A DNA stretch of 64,000 nucleotides. Origin: JAFALK01 sp042701975 (lineage in GTDB: Bacteria > Pseudomonadota > Gammaproteobacteria > Burkholderiales > Burkholderiaceae_C). The translations under genes and the position numbers were made by a program. The stretch is taken from positions 806,001-870,000 of the forward strand of contig CP170561.1 of assembly GCA_042701975.1 (NCBI GenBank), written 5' to 3'. Positions 36,024-45,224 of the stretch are shown one piece after another. Under the pieces are notes generated by a model, which was not told the origin of the DNA, did no database searches, and saw only the letters and a list, made by a program, of their open reading frames with translations. The number at the start of each line of letters is the position of its first letter. Within the stretch, counting starts at the first letter, position 1.

Positions 36024-36608
36024 CTAACCGCGATCGAACTTGAACACCGCCATGCTGGACAGCAGATTGGGGAAACGCCTGATCGTCTGGCCGTCCTGGA
36101 TGCCGAAGCTGTCCAGCACGCGCAGCTGGTTCTTGCGGGCCAGCACCTCGAAGTCGGCATAGGTGCCGACGCGGATGTTGGGCGTGTCGTACCACTCGTA
36201 GGGCAGCACGCGCGTCACCGGCATGCGGCCCATCAGCACCTGCAGGCGGTTGGGCCAGTGGGCGAAGTTGGGGAAGCTGACGACGCCGATGCGGCCCACC
36301 CGCGCGGTCTCGCGCAGCATGGCTTCGGTGTTGCGCAGGTGCTGGAGGGTTTCCAGCTGCAGCACGACATCGAAGCTCTGGTCGGCGAACATGGCCAGGC
36401 CATCTTCCAGGTTGAGCTGGATGGCATCAACACCGCGGCGCACACAGGCCAGCAGGTTGGCGTCATCGAGCTCCACGCCGTAGCCGGTGCAGCCGCGCTT
36501 GTCCTTCAGGTGCGCCAGCAGCTCGCCTGTGCCGCAGCCGAGGTCGAGCACGCGTGAGCCTTCGGGCACGAGGGCCGCGATGCGTTCCAAAACTCCGGGC
36601 GCGCTCAT
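36024..36608 (-). CDS. metW: methionine biosynthesis protein MetW
   Basis: A 194-residue methyltransferase-fold protein with SAM motif RVLDLGCGTGELLAHL and the family blocks QLETLQHLRNTEAML and SFPNFAHWPNRLQ. It acts with MetX in methionine synthesis; its exact role is not settled. The ATG overlaps the metX stop (ATGA), the standard metX-metW arrangement in this group. Both genes lie behind the SAM-responsive leader. Confidence 0.93.
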   Translation of the reverse strand: MSAPGVLERIAALVPEGSRVLDLGCGTGELLAHLKDKRGCTGYGVELDDANLLACVRRGVDAIQLNLEDGLAMFADQSFDVVLQLETLQHLRNTEAMLRETARVGRIGVVSFPNFAHWPNRLQVLMGRMPVTRVLPYEWYDTPNIRVGTYADFEVLARKNQLRVLDSFGIQDGQTIRRFPNLLSSMAVFKFDRG

Positions 36609-37735
36609 TGGAACTCTCCAGCCATGCGTTCGAAATACGCTCGCAGCACGCCGTGGTAGCGCGGGTCGTCGAGCAGGAATGCATCGTGGCCATGCGGCGC
36701 GTCGATCTCGGCGTAGGAGACCTCGCGCCGGTTGTCCACCAGCGCCTTCACAATCTCGCGCGAGCGCGCCGGCGAGAAGCGCCAGTCGGTCGTGAAGCTG
36801 GCGACGAAGTACTTGCACTGCGCCGCCGCAAAAGTGCGCGAGAGGTCGCCGCCGTGTTCGCGCGCCGGGTCGAAGTAGTCGAGCGCGCGCGTGATCAGCA
36901 AGTAGGTGTTGGCGTCGAAGTATTCGCTGAACTTGTCACCCTGGTAGCGCAGGTAGCTCTCGATCTGGAACTCGATGCCCTGGGTCGAATAGCCGAGCTC
37001 GGCGGCGCGCATCTGGCGGCCGAACTTTTCCTCCATCACGTCGTCGGAGAGGTAGGTGATGTGGCCGATCATCCGCGCCACGCGCAGGCCACGCTTGGGG
37101 ATGGCGCCGTGGCGGTAGAAGTGGCCGCCGTGGAAGTCGGGGTCCGTGATGATGGCGCGGCGCGCCACCTCGTTGAAGGCGATGTTCTGCGCCGAGAGAT
37201 TGGGCGCCGTGGCGATGGCCAGGCAGTGGCGCAGCTTGTCCGGATAGCGCAGCGACCAGTCCAGCGCCTGCATCCCGCCCAAGCTGCCACCGAGCACGCC
37301 GGCCAGCTGCGTGATGCCAAAACGTTCGACGACGCGAGCCTGCGCGTCCACCCAGTCGTGCACGGTGACGACGGGGAAGTCCGCGCCGTACTCGAAGCCC
37401 GTGGCGGGGTTCATGTGCATGGGCCCGGTCGAGCCGAAGCAGGAGCCCGGGTTGTTGACGCCGATGACGAAGAACTTGTCGGTGTCCAGCGGTTTGCCGG
37501 GGCCGATCAGGTTGTCCCACCAGCCCTCGCTGTGGTCCTGGCCTTCGTAGCTGCCGGCCACGTGGTGGCTCGCGTTGAGGGCGTGGCAGACGAGGATGGC
37601 GTTGGACTTGTCGGCGTTGAGCTGACCGTAGGTCTCGATCTTGAGCTCGTAGGGGCCGAGTTGCGCGCCGCTGCGCAGGGGCAGTGGCTCGTCGAACTTC
37701 ATCGTCTGCGGTTGCACATGTCCAAGACTGGCCAT
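36605..37735 (-). CDS. metX: homoserine O-acyltransferase MetX
   Basis: A 376-residue alpha/beta hydrolase-fold enzyme that acylates homoserine, the first committed step of methionine synthesis. Catalytic triad: Ser in GGSLGGMQALDW, Asp in TTDWRFSP and His in DAPHGHDAF. Acetyl-CoA or succinyl-CoA as donor cannot be told from the overall family; many proteobacterial MetX enzymes use succinyl-CoA. SD GGAG is 8 bases before the ATG at 37735. A SAM-II-like riboswitch and a terminator lie between the promoter and this start. Confidence 0.93.
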   Translation of the reverse strand: MASLGHVQPQTMKFDEPLPLRSGAQLGPYELKIETYGQLNADKSNAILVCHALNASHHVAGSYEGQDHSEGWWDNLIGPGKPLDTDKFFVIGVNNPGSCFGSTGPMHMNPATGFEYGADFPVVTVHDWVDAQARVVERFGITQLAGVLGGSLGGMQALDWSLRYPDKLRHCLAIATAPNLSAQNIAFNEVARRAIITDPDFHGGHFYRHGAIPKRGLRVARMIGHITYLSDDVMEEKFGRQMRAAELGYSTQGIEFQIESYLRYQGDKFSEYFDANTYLLITRALDYFDPAREHGGDLSRTFAAAQCKYFVASFTTDWRFSPARSREIVKALVDNRREVSYAEIDAPHGHDAFLLDDPRYHGVLRAYFERMAGEFQ

Positions 37736-37749
37736 GAACCCATCTCCAG

Positions 37750-37787
37750 AAAAAACAAAACCGATGCCACAAAGCGCGGACACCGGT
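37750..37787 (-). terminator. intrinsic terminator in the metX leader
   Basis: On the minus strand: ACCGGTG-T-CCGC, loop GCTTT, GTGG-CATCGGT, giving about 11 base pairs (two G-U) with one bulged base, followed by TTTGTTTTTT. It lies 10 bases after the SAM-II-like aptamer and 15 bases before the metX ATG, so it probably acts as the riboswitch's off-switch. Confidence 0.7.
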
Positions 37788-37796
37788 CGTTCGGAG

Positions 37797-37849
37797 TCCT
37801 CTTTAGCGGCATTTCTAACGCGCCCGCAAGTCGGAGCAAATCGGCGCGA
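37797..37849 (-). promoter_or_regulatory. SAM-II-type riboswitch aptamer upstream of metX
   Basis: Read on the minus strand, the blocks TCGCGCCGATTT, TCCGACTTGCGGGCGCG and GCCGCTAAAGAGGA follow the order and spacing of the SAM-II aptamer. P1 arms CGCGCC/GGCGCG pair perfectly, and the CTCC in the loop can pair with the GAGGA at the 3' end as in the pseudoknot. The target gene, metX, is the classical one. SAM binding should turn expression down. Confidence 0.75.
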
Positions 37850-37912
37850 TGTCCGACATTCTATGCGCGGCCTCGGGTGATACTTGAATCTCCACCAGCC
37901 CGCCTTTCGACA

Positions 37913-38875
37913 ATGAGAACACGTGCGTTGCTGCTGATCGCCGCCCCCCTCACCGCCGTCGTCGTCCTGTCCGCCTGCAGCCGGCAACCGGCGCCGCCCT
38001 GGAGCGGTTATGCCGAGGGCGAGACGCTCTACATCGCCGCGCCGGTGGCGGGCCGCCTGCAGGAGCTGGGCGTGCAGTCCGGCCAGCAGGTGGCGCAGGA
38101 CACCGCGCTGTTCGCGCTTGACGCCACGCCCTTGCGCGCGCAGGACGCCGAAGCCGCCGCCCGCGCCCAAAGCGCCCAGGCCCAGGCGCGCGATGCGGAC
38201 AAGGGCCGGCGCCCGCAGGAAGTGGCCGTCAGCGAAGCGCAGTTGAGCCAGGCCCGCACGCAAGCGCAACTCGCGGCCACCGAACTGAACCGCCGAAAGC
38301 AGCTGCTCGCACAAGGCTTCATCGCTCAGGCCCAGGTGGACGACGCCAGCCTGCAGGCCCGCACGGCGCGCGAGAAGGTGTCCGAACTCGAAGCCGCGCT
38401 CAAGACCGCCAACCTCCCGGCACGAGAAGACGAACGTGCCTCCGCTCGCGCGCTGGCCGCCGCCGCGCAGAGCGGGCAGGCGCAGACGGATTGGCAGCTC
38501 AAGCAGTCGGCCCAGCGCGCGCCGGCTGCGGGTCTCATCACCGACGTGTTCTTCCGCCCCGGCGAGTGGGTGGCCGCAGGCCAACCGGTGCTGAGCCTGC
38601 TGCCGCCGGCCAACCGCAAGGCGCGCTTCTTCGTGCCCGAGGCCGATCTGGCCAAGCTCCGACTGGGCCAGGCCGTGAAGCTCTCCTGCGACGGCTGCGG
38701 TGAGCCCATCGCCGCGCACGTGAGCTTCGTCGCCCCGCAGGCCGAGTACACGCCGCCGGTCATCTACTCCAACCAGCAGCGCAGCAAGCTGGTGTTCATG
38801 GTGGAAGCGCGGCCCGACCAGCCCGCCGATGCGGAGCGCCTGCATCCCGGCCAGCCGCTCGACGTGAGGCCATGA
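37913..38875 (+). CDS. HlyD-family periplasmic adaptor, lipoprotein
   Basis: A 320-residue membrane-fusion protein with a lipoprotein signal (VVVLSAC, Cys23). Biotinyl-lipoyl half (GRLQELGVQSGQQVAQDT), a long coiled-coil helical hairpin (about 75-190, AQLSQARTQAQLAATELNRR) and the second lipoyl/barrel part (AAGLITDVFFRPGEWV). It would bridge the ABC pump to an outer-membrane factor. The next gene begins inside its stop codon region (ATGA). It resembles YbhG-type adaptors; substrate unknown. Confidence 0.88.
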   Translation: MRTRALLLIAAPLTAVVVLSACSRQPAPPWSGYAEGETLYIAAPVAGRLQELGVQSGQQVAQDTALFALDATPLRAQDAEAAARAQSAQAQARDADKGRRPQEVAVSEAQLSQARTQAQLAATELNRRKQLLAQGFIAQAQVDDASLQARTAREKVSELEAALKTANLPAREDERASARALAAAAQSGQAQTDWQLKQSAQRAPAAGLITDVFFRPGEWVAAGQPVLSLLPPANRKARFFVPEADLAKLRLGQAVKLSCDGCGEPIAAHVSFVAPQAEYTPPVIYSNQQRSKLVFMVEARPDQPADAERLHPGQPLDVRP

Positions 38876-39648
38876 GCGAGCCCGCCGACAGCAGCCTTGC
38901 CATCGACGTCAGGGGCCTCTCCAAGTCCTTCGGCGGCCGCAAGGTCGTGAGCAACGTGGACATGCAGGTGGCGCGCGGGCGCATCGTCGGCTTCCTCGGC
39001 CCCAACGGCAGCGGCAAGACCACGACCATGCGCATGCTGTGCGGCCTGCTCACGCCCGATGCCGGCGAGGGCCGATGCCTCGGCCTGGACTTTCGCCGCG
39101 AGCAGACCCAGCTCAAGCGCCAGGTCGGCTACATGACGCAAAAGTTCGGCTACTACGAGGACCTCTCGATCCGCCAGAACCTCGACTTCGTGGCGCGGCT
39201 CTTCGAGCTGGACCGGCGCAAGGAACGCGTGGACGCGGCACTCGAACAGCTCGGCCTGGCCACGCGGCAGGAGCAGCTGGCCGGCAGCCTCTCCGGCGGC
39301 TGGAAGCAGCGCCTGGCCCTGGCCGCTTGCCTGCTGCACGACCCGCAGCTGCTCTTGCTGGACGAGCCCACGGCCGGCGTTGATCCGCAGGCACGACGCG
39401 AGTTCTGGGCGCAGCTGCATGAGCTGGCCGAGAAAGGCATCACCGTGCTCGTCGCCACCCACTACATGGACGAAGCCGAGCGCTGCGACGAGCTGGTCTT
39501 CATCGCCTACGGCGAGGTGCTGGCGCACGGCTCGCAGCAAGACGTGCTGAACGCCGCGGGCGTCACGAACGGCAATCTGGAAGACGCCTTCGTCAGCCTG
39601 ATCGCCAAGGCGCACGACAACTTCTCGGAAGCGGTCGTGCACAAATGA
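38872..39648 (+). CDS. ABC exporter ATP-binding protein
   Basis: A 258-residue ATPase with Walker A GPNGSGKTTT, signature LSGGWKQRL, Walker B LLLLDEPTAGVD and a switch His in VATHYMDEAE. It is of the drug/antibiotic-exporter (YbhF/CcmA-like) type but has a single nucleotide-binding domain, so it must dimerise. It overlaps the adaptor gene before it and the permease gene after it by 4 bases each, showing a three-gene unit. Confidence 0.92.
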   Translation: MSEPADSSLAIDVRGLSKSFGGRKVVSNVDMQVARGRIVGFLGPNGSGKTTTMRMLCGLLTPDAGEGRCLGLDFRREQTQLKRQVGYMTQKFGYYEDLSIRQNLDFVARLFELDRRKERVDAALEQLGLATRQEQLAGSLSGGWKQRLALAACLLHDPQLLLLDEPTAGVDPQARREFWAQLHELAEKGITVLVATHYMDEAERCDELVFIAYGEVLAHGSQQDVLNAAGVTNGNLEDAFVSLIAKAHDNFSEAVVHK

Positions 39649-40769
39649 AATTCGCGCGGCTCAAGGCCATCTTCATCAAGGAAGTGCAGCAGATGCTGCG
39701 CGACAAGATGACCTTTGCCATGGCCGTGGGCGTGCCCATCATGCAGCTGGTGCTGTTCGGCTACGCCATCAACAACGACCCCAAGGGCCTGCCGACGGCC
39801 GTGGTCTCGCAGGACCAGAGCGACATGGGCCGCAGCCTGCTCTCGGCCATGCAGAACAGCGGCTATTTCCGCGTCGACTACAGCGGCATCAGCGAGCGCC
39901 AGGCCGATGCGCTGATGGCCAGCGGCGAGATCCAGTTCATCGTCGTCATCCCGAGCAACTTCAAGCGCGATCTTGTGCGCGGCGACAAGCCCGCGCTGCT
40001 CGTGGCGGCCGATGCCACCGACCCTTCCGCCGCCGGCAATGCGCTGGCCGCGCTGAGCCAGCTGGCCAGCACCGGGCTCAAGCGCGAGCTGACCGGCGCG
40101 CTCGGTTCGCTGCGGCCTGCCGATCCGCCTTTCGAGCTGCGCCTGCAGCGCCGCTTCAATCCGGAAGGCCTGACCCGCTACAACATCGTGCCCGGCCTGA
40201 TCGGCACGATCCTGACGATGACCATGGTGATGCTGACCGGCCTGGCCATGACCCGCGAACGTGAGCGCGGCACGATGGAGAACCTGCTGGCCACGCCGGT
40301 GCGGCCCATCGAAGTGATGATCGGCAAGATCCTGCCTTATGTGGTGATGGGCTACATCCAGCTCGGCGTCATCATGGGCGTGGCCTGGCTGCTGTTCGAT
40401 GTGCCGATGATCGGCAGCCTGCCGCTGCTGATGGGGCTGATCGGCATCTTCATGCTGGCCAACCTGGGCGTGGGCTTCACCTTCTCCACGCTCGCGCAGA
40501 ACCAGCTGCAGGCCATGCAGATGACGTTCTTCTTCTTCCTGCCGTCCATGCTGCTGTCGGGCTTCATGTTCCCCTTCCGCGGCATGCCCGAATGGGCCCA
40601 GCACCTGGGCGAGGTGCTGCCGCTGACGCACTTCCTGCGCATCGTGCGCGGCATCCTGCTCAAGGGCAGCGACTTCGCCGCCCTGTGGCCCGACGTGTGG
40701 CCGATGCTGATCTTCCTGCTCGTGGCCGGCGCGGTGGCGCTCAGGCGCTACCGAATGACCCTCGACTGA
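39645..40769 (+). CDS. ABC-2 type exporter permease
   Basis: A 374-residue permease with an N-terminal TM (MAVGVPIMQLVLFGYAI), a large periplasmic loop (about 45-170) and five or six C-terminal segments including RERERGTMENLLATPVRP, the ABC-2 signature. It matches the YbhR/YbhS/YhhJ permeases, which normally occur as a pair; here only one is present, so it probably works as a homodimer. Substrate unknown. Confidence 0.9.
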   Translation: MKFARLKAIFIKEVQQMLRDKMTFAMAVGVPIMQLVLFGYAINNDPKGLPTAVVSQDQSDMGRSLLSAMQNSGYFRVDYSGISERQADALMASGEIQFIVVIPSNFKRDLVRGDKPALLVAADATDPSAAGNALAALSQLASTGLKRELTGALGSLRPADPPFELRLQRRFNPEGLTRYNIVPGLIGTILTMTMVMLTGLAMTRERERGTMENLLATPVRPIEVMIGKILPYVVMGYIQLGVIMGVAWLLFDVPMIGSLPLLMGLIGIFMLANLGVGFTFSTLAQNQLQAMQMTFFFFLPSMLLSGFMFPFRGMPEWAQHLGEVLPLTHFLRIVRGILLKGSDFAALWPDVWPMLIFLLVAGAVALRRYRMTLD

Positions 40770-40819
40770 GGGTTTGATCTGCCGATCACGGCGCACTTGC
40801 CAGGTCCAGAATAGACACC

Positions 40820-41734
40820 ATGCGCCCGCTCGACCCCGTCATCAGCCGCCGCGACCTGGAGCGTCGCCATGCGGCGCTGACCGATCTGCGCCGCTACCTG
40901 GCGCTGCAGGAGCGCGAGTTCGAGCACCGTCGCCGCCAGGTCCAGGACTTCGCCGAGCGCTACCAGGCGCTGTTCGGTCCGCTGTACCAGGAGCTCTCGG
41001 CGCTGGACACGCAGCTGCGCACGGCCACGCACACCTTGATCGACACCATGCGCCGCCACGGCATCGAGCTGCGACTGCCCGAGCCGTCCACGCAGGCGCG
41101 CACCGCAAGCACGCAAGGCGCCCTGCTCTCACAGATGCCGCAACTGGCCCGCACGGCTCGCTTCGAGGGCCTGCCGCCCGCCGAGGCACTGCCGCCGGTG
41201 CCGGTTGGCGCCGACATCAGCCAATGGGCGCCGCCCACGCTGAAAATGCTCTACCGCCGCGCCGCGATGCGCCTGCATCCGGACCGCGCTGGCTCTGATG
41301 TCGAGCGGCCCGAGCGCGAGCAACTCATGATGGCCGTGAACGCCGCCTTCGCTGCCAGCGACCGCCAGGCCCTGGAGACGCTGCTTCTCGCCGCCGGCGA
41401 CGAACCGAGCACCGTGCACGGCGGCAACGCACAGGCGCTGCGCAACTGGCTGGCCTCGTGCGAGGACCTGGTGCAAGCGCGCCTGCGTCTGGTGGCCAGC
41501 TATCTGGAAGCGCTGAGCAATCACAGCCTGGGCCGGCTGTGCGAACAGGTCACGCAGTCCGAGTCGCGCGGCCTCGACCCGATGGGGCTGATGGCCTTCA
41601 AGCTGCGCGAGCAGATCGCAGAGCGCCGCAAGGAGCTGTACATCGGCCAGCGGGTCAAGCCCGATTCAAGCCTGGCGCATGCCTTCCTGCACCAGCGGGC
41701 ACAGCGCGGAGGGAGTTGGCATCAATCCTGCTAA
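40820..41734 (+). CDS. J-domain-like protein with N-terminal coiled coil
   Basis: A 304-residue cytoplasmic protein. Residues about 10-80 are a charged helical region (likely coiled coil). Residues about 138-190 resemble a DnaJ J-domain helix pair: PTLKMLYRRAAMRLHPDRAG with HPD at 153-155, then EREQLMMAVNAAFAA. The HPD suggests it stimulates a DnaK-type chaperone; no other DnaJ domain is present. CAGAAT ends 7 bases before the ATG and no ribosome site is seen. It ends 38 bases before a strong terminator. The specific role is unknown. Confidence 0.65.
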   Translation: MRPLDPVISRRDLERRHAALTDLRRYLALQEREFEHRRRQVQDFAERYQALFGPLYQELSALDTQLRTATHTLIDTMRRHGIELRLPEPSTQARTASTQGALLSQMPQLARTARFEGLPPAEALPPVPVGADISQWAPPTLKMLYRRAAMRLHPDRAGSDVERPEREQLMMAVNAAFAASDRQALETLLLAAGDEPSTVHGGNAQALRNWLASCEDLVQARLRLVASYLEALSNHSLGRLCEQVTQSESRGLDPMGLMAFKLREQIAERRKELYIGQRVKPDSSLAHAFLHQRAQRGGSWHQSC

Positions 41735-41772
41735 TACAGGGCATGTCTCCTCCACCTCCCCGGTGGATTCAG

Positions 41773-41804
41773 GCCCCGAGGCGCACCGCCTCGGGGCTTT
41801 TTTT
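41773..41804 (+). terminator. strong intrinsic terminator
   Basis: GCCCCGAGGCG-CAC-CGCCTCGGGGC, a perfect 11-bp stem, followed by T7. It ends the J-domain gene and possibly the ABC exporter unit upstream. Confidence 0.92.
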
Positions 41805-41935
41805 ATGGCGATCCCTCCGCCAACGAGCACCGCTTGCGTGCACAGGCACGACGGCCGGGCGAAAGAGGGCCGCTTCGGCATGCAACACAATTCGCGCTTC
41901 GGGCGGCGGCCCAGTTGGAGCATCGGAGTTTGGAA

Positions 41936-42814
41936 GTGCGGCGAGCGATCTGGGTTGGAATCCTGCTGTCGGGGCTGTGGTCGCAATCGCCCGCGACCGA
42001 ACCGGCCACTGCAGCCTCGGCGCCCGCATCGGCACCAACATCGACATCGACCGCCGAATCAGCAACGCACGCCAAGCTCCGCCAGACGCACCTGAGCCGC
42101 CTCTACGAGCGCCTGTCCGTAGCGCCTGAGGTGCTCCAGCACCAGTGCCGGTTCGAGTCCGACATCTCCACCGCCCCGCCCAAGGGCCTGGTCGCCCTGA
42201 CCTTCGACGACGGCCCGGACCCCGAGCGCACCGAACAGATCCTGGCGGTGCTGGACCACTACCAGGTGCCGGCGACCTTCTTCTTCATCGGCGAGAAGAT
42301 GGAAAAATATCCGGAGCTGGTGGCCAAGGTGGAAGCGACCAAGCGGCACCTGATCGGCAGCCATTCCTGGTCGCATCCGAACTTTCACGACATCGCCGAG
42401 GGCGAGCAGCGCAGCGATCTGCTGCGCGGTCTCGGCCAGATGCCGGCCACCAGGCAGCTCAAGGTGTTCCGCTATCCCTACGGCAACTCCTCATGCGTCG
42501 GCAACGACTTGCTGCACGAGCAGGGCTATCGCATCATCGGCTGGCATGTGGACAGCTGCGACTGGGCCTTCGACCGCACGGGCAGCGTGGACGCGCACGA
42601 GGCGCTGTCCTGCGGCGTTGGCTCACAGTACCGCAGCGATTTCGTCGGCCACGTCGCCGCCGCCGTGCGCGCACGCCGCGGCGGCATCGTGCTGATGCAC
42701 GAGATCCATGCCAACACGCTGGCCAAGCTGGCCGATGTGATCGAGGAGATCCGCAAGGACGGCTTCGACTTCACCCTCGTCGACGACCCGCGGCTGGCGG
42801 GCTCGTTGCGCTGA
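41936..42814 (+). CDS. exported polysaccharide deacetylase
   Basis: A 292-residue protein beginning at GTG 41936 (GGAG 7 bases upstream), with a signal peptide followed by an Ala/Ser/Thr-rich linker. The NodB domain carries LTFDDGPDPERT and the metal pair in SHSWSHPNF, plus RYPYGNS and a final IVLMHEIHAN. It should de-N-acetylate a GlcNAc-containing polymer or peptidoglycan in the periplasm. Two Cys in the fold (SSCVGND, VDSCDW) may pair. It converges on the VOC gene without a gap. Confidence 0.88.
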   Translation: MRRAIWVGILLSGLWSQSPATEPATAASAPASAPTSTSTAESATHAKLRQTHLSRLYERLSVAPEVLQHQCRFESDISTAPPKGLVALTFDDGPDPERTEQILAVLDHYQVPATFFFIGEKMEKYPELVAKVEATKRHLIGSHSWSHPNFHDIAEGEQRSDLLRGLGQMPATRQLKVFRYPYGNSSCVGNDLLHEQGYRIIGWHVDSCDWAFDRTGSVDAHEALSCGVGSQYRSDFVGHVAAAVRARRGGIVLMHEIHANTLAKLADVIEEIRKDGFDFTLVDDPRLAGSLR

Positions 42815-43255
42815 TCAGTCCAGGCCCGCCCCCAGGCGGAACACATGGCCGTCCGGATGCATGATCCGGCACTCGCGCACGCCCCAGGGCTCATCGGTCG
42901 GCGGCCACAGCACGGTCACGCCATGGCTCACGGCCAACTGGTGCGCGGCATCGACCTCGGCCGGGCTGCCCAGCCACCAGCTCATCCATGTGGCGCCGGT
43001 GTCGTTTTCACCGTCAAAGCGCGCCGGCTTGCCACCGCGCAGACCCTGGCCGTCCTTGCACAGGAAGATCTGCGTCTCGCCTGAGCAGACACTGCCGAAC
43101 CTGGCTCGATCGACCAGCGAGTGATCGGCATGGATGTCGAGCATCGCATCGCCGTCCCAGGCAAAGCCGACCGTCCATCCCAGCTGCATGAACCAGCGCA
43201 TGCTGTCCGGCACGCTGGAGACGTTGAGGATGGGGGTCAGGCCTTTGACGTTCAT
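42815..43255 (-). CDS. VOC-fold (glyoxalase/bleomycin-resistance-like) protein
   Basis: A 146-residue protein with two beta-alpha-beta-beta-beta units of the vicinal-oxygen-chelate fold: LTPILNVSSVPDSMRWFMQLG at one end and WGVRECRIMHPDGHVFRLG at the other. Members bind a metal and act as lyases, dioxygenases or antibiotic-binding proteins. The enzyme activity cannot be deduced. It starts 12 bases after the sppA stop on the same strand side. Confidence 0.82.
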   Translation of the reverse strand: MNVKGLTPILNVSSVPDSMRWFMQLGWTVGFAWDGDAMLDIHADHSLVDRARFGSVCSGETQIFLCKDGQGLRGGKPARFDGENDTGATWMSWWLGSPAEVDAAHQLAVSHGVTVLWPPTDEPWGVRECRIMHPDGHVFRLGAGLD

Positions 43256-43267
43256 GGTCTCCAGCGC

Positions 43268-45118
43268 TCAGGGTACTTTGCACAGGCAGTGCACCAGGGA
43301 CTCGTACGGCTTGTTGCCACTCGTCAGCTGCTGCAGGCTGGCCAGTTCGCGCACGGCATCCTGCACGGCCGGCGGCGGCGTGAAGCCCAGCTGCGCGCGC
43401 ACGGCGTTGGCGATGCTCGGCGCAATGACAAGGTCCAGGCTGTCGAGCAGGCGCTCGAAACGGCCCGGCTGCTTTTCCACCCACACGGGGTGCGCGTCAT
43501 CGGCCAGCTTGGCAGCCTTGTTGGCGGCCTTGAGCGCATCGCCGAAACTGCCGAGCTCGTCCACCAGGCCGCGGTCCAGCGCCTGTGCGCCGGTCCAGAC
43601 GCGGCCCTGGGCAACGGCGTCGATCTCAGGTTGCGTCTTCTTGCGGGCCTTGGCGGCCAGGGTGGTGAAGCTGTCGTAGGTGTGCAGCACGCCGGCCTGC
43701 ACGACGCTGGCCAGGCGCGGATCCAGCCCGCGGCGCGGATCGAAACCGCCAGCAGCCCAGGTCGTGCCATAACCGCCGGAATGGACGGAGAGTTTCTCCA
43801 GCAGCTTCTCGCCCGTGGGCAGCATGGCGAACACGCCGATGGAGCCGGTGATGGTGGTCGGATCCGCGTACACATGGTCCGAGCTCATGCTGATCCAGTA
43901 GCCGCCCGAGGCCGCCACATCGCCCATGGAGACGATGACTGGCTTGCCGGCCTTCTGCGTCAGCTCCAGCTCACGGCGCACGATCTCGCTGGCAAAGGCA
44001 CTGCCGCCCGGCGAGTTGATGCGCAGCAGCACGGCCTTGACGTGCTCATCCTCGCGCGCCGAGCGGATCAGGCGCGCGGTGGAATCACCGCCGACGCGGC
44101 CTGCGCCGGCATCGCCGTCAACGATCTCGCCTTCGGCCACGACGATGGCGACGTGATCGCCGAACACGGGCTCTTCAGGATGGCGGTCCAGATAGTCCAG
44201 CATCGCGATCTGGCGGAAGGTCTTGCCGCCTTCGGCCGCCGCGTTGTCCTTGATGAGCAGGGCGCGCATCTCGTCGCGGGTCTTCAGGCCGTCGATGAGC
44301 TTGTTGTCCAGGGCCAGCTTGGCACCGTCGCCCTTGGCGGCGGCCAAGCGCTGCGGCAGCTCGTTGATCGAGCGCGTGACGGCGCCGGCATCGAGCTTGC
44401 GCGCCTCTTCCACGGCGCCGGTGTAGCGGGTCCACAAGGCGTCGTACAGATAGCGATCGGCGTCCAGCGCTTCCTTCGAAGGCGCGTTGTTGGCGTAGGG
44501 CTCGCCGAAGCTCTTGTAGGCACCGGCCTTGATGACGTTGGCGCTGATGCCCAGGCGGTCCAGCGCGTCCTTGTAGTAGAGGCGATAGCCGCCGAAGCCG
44601 GTGAGGTTCACCTCGCCCATCGGGTGCATGTAGATCTGCTTGGCCTGGGCCGCCAGGAGGTAGCCGCGCTGGCTGTAGCCATCGCCGTAGGCCAGCACGG
44701 GCTTGCCGCTGGTCTTGAAGCGGGTGATGGCGGCGGCCACTTCACGCAGGCTGGCCGGGCCGGCGCCGGAGAAGTCGTCCAGGTTCAGCAGCAAGCTGCT
44801 GATCTTCGGGTCCTTGGCGGCCAGCTCCAGCACACGCACCACGTCGCGCAGGCGGGTCTGGCGCGGCACGTCGTTGCCGCGCAGGCGAGCAAGCGCCTGG
44901 CTGCGGGCGGAGCCCGAGAACTGCTCGACCAGCATGCCGTCCAGATTGAGCGTGAGCACCGTCTTGTCCTGCAGCGGCTTGGGGCCGCGCGTGGCGATGC
45001 CCCAGACGATCCAGATGATCAGCAGCAGCAGCAACAGGTTGAGGATGGCGCGGCGCGTGCCGTCCAGCAGCCACCAGAGCTTGGAGAACAGCCAACCAAT
45101 GGATTTGAAGACGCTCAT
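43268..45118 (-). CDS. sppA: signal peptide peptidase SppA (protease IV), 67K type
   Basis: A 616-residue inner-membrane serine protease that degrades cleaved signal peptides. A single TM (about 25-41) is followed by two tandem S49 domains. The catalytic dyad is Lys202 (GAYKSFGEPY) and Ser404 (VAASGGYWIS), matching Lys209 and Ser409 of E. coli. Length fits the long type. A CACAAT lies about 32 bases upstream of the ATG. Confidence 0.95.
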   Translation of the reverse strand: MSVFKSIGWLFSKLWWLLDGTRRAILNLLLLLLIIWIVWGIATRGPKPLQDKTVLTLNLDGMLVEQFSGSARSQALARLRGNDVPRQTRLRDVVRVLELAAKDPKISSLLLNLDDFSGAGPASLREVAAAITRFKTSGKPVLAYGDGYSQRGYLLAAQAKQIYMHPMGEVNLTGFGGYRLYYKDALDRLGISANVIKAGAYKSFGEPYANNAPSKEALDADRYLYDALWTRYTGAVEEARKLDAGAVTRSINELPQRLAAAKGDGAKLALDNKLIDGLKTRDEMRALLIKDNAAAEGGKTFRQIAMLDYLDRHPEEPVFGDHVAIVVAEGEIVDGDAGAGRVGGDSTARLIRSAREDEHVKAVLLRINSPGGSAFASEIVRRELELTQKAGKPVIVSMGDVAASGGYWISMSSDHVYADPTTITGSIGVFAMLPTGEKLLEKLSVHSGGYGTTWAAGGFDPRRGLDPRLASVVQAGVLHTYDSFTTLAAKARKKTQPEIDAVAQGRVWTGAQALDRGLVDELGSFGDALKAANKAAKLADDAHPVWVEKQPGRFERLLDSLDLVIAPSIANAVRAQLGFTPPPAVQDAVRELASLQQLTSGNKPYESLVHCLCKVP

Positions 45119-45224
45119 GGGTCCGGCCCAATGCAGTGAAGATGGGCGGATTGTGAGGCCGGAGTGCGAACACGCGGGAAGTCACCCCGGTTTCAGCCAG
45201 CTTGCAGGCGGCATACTTCTGCCC

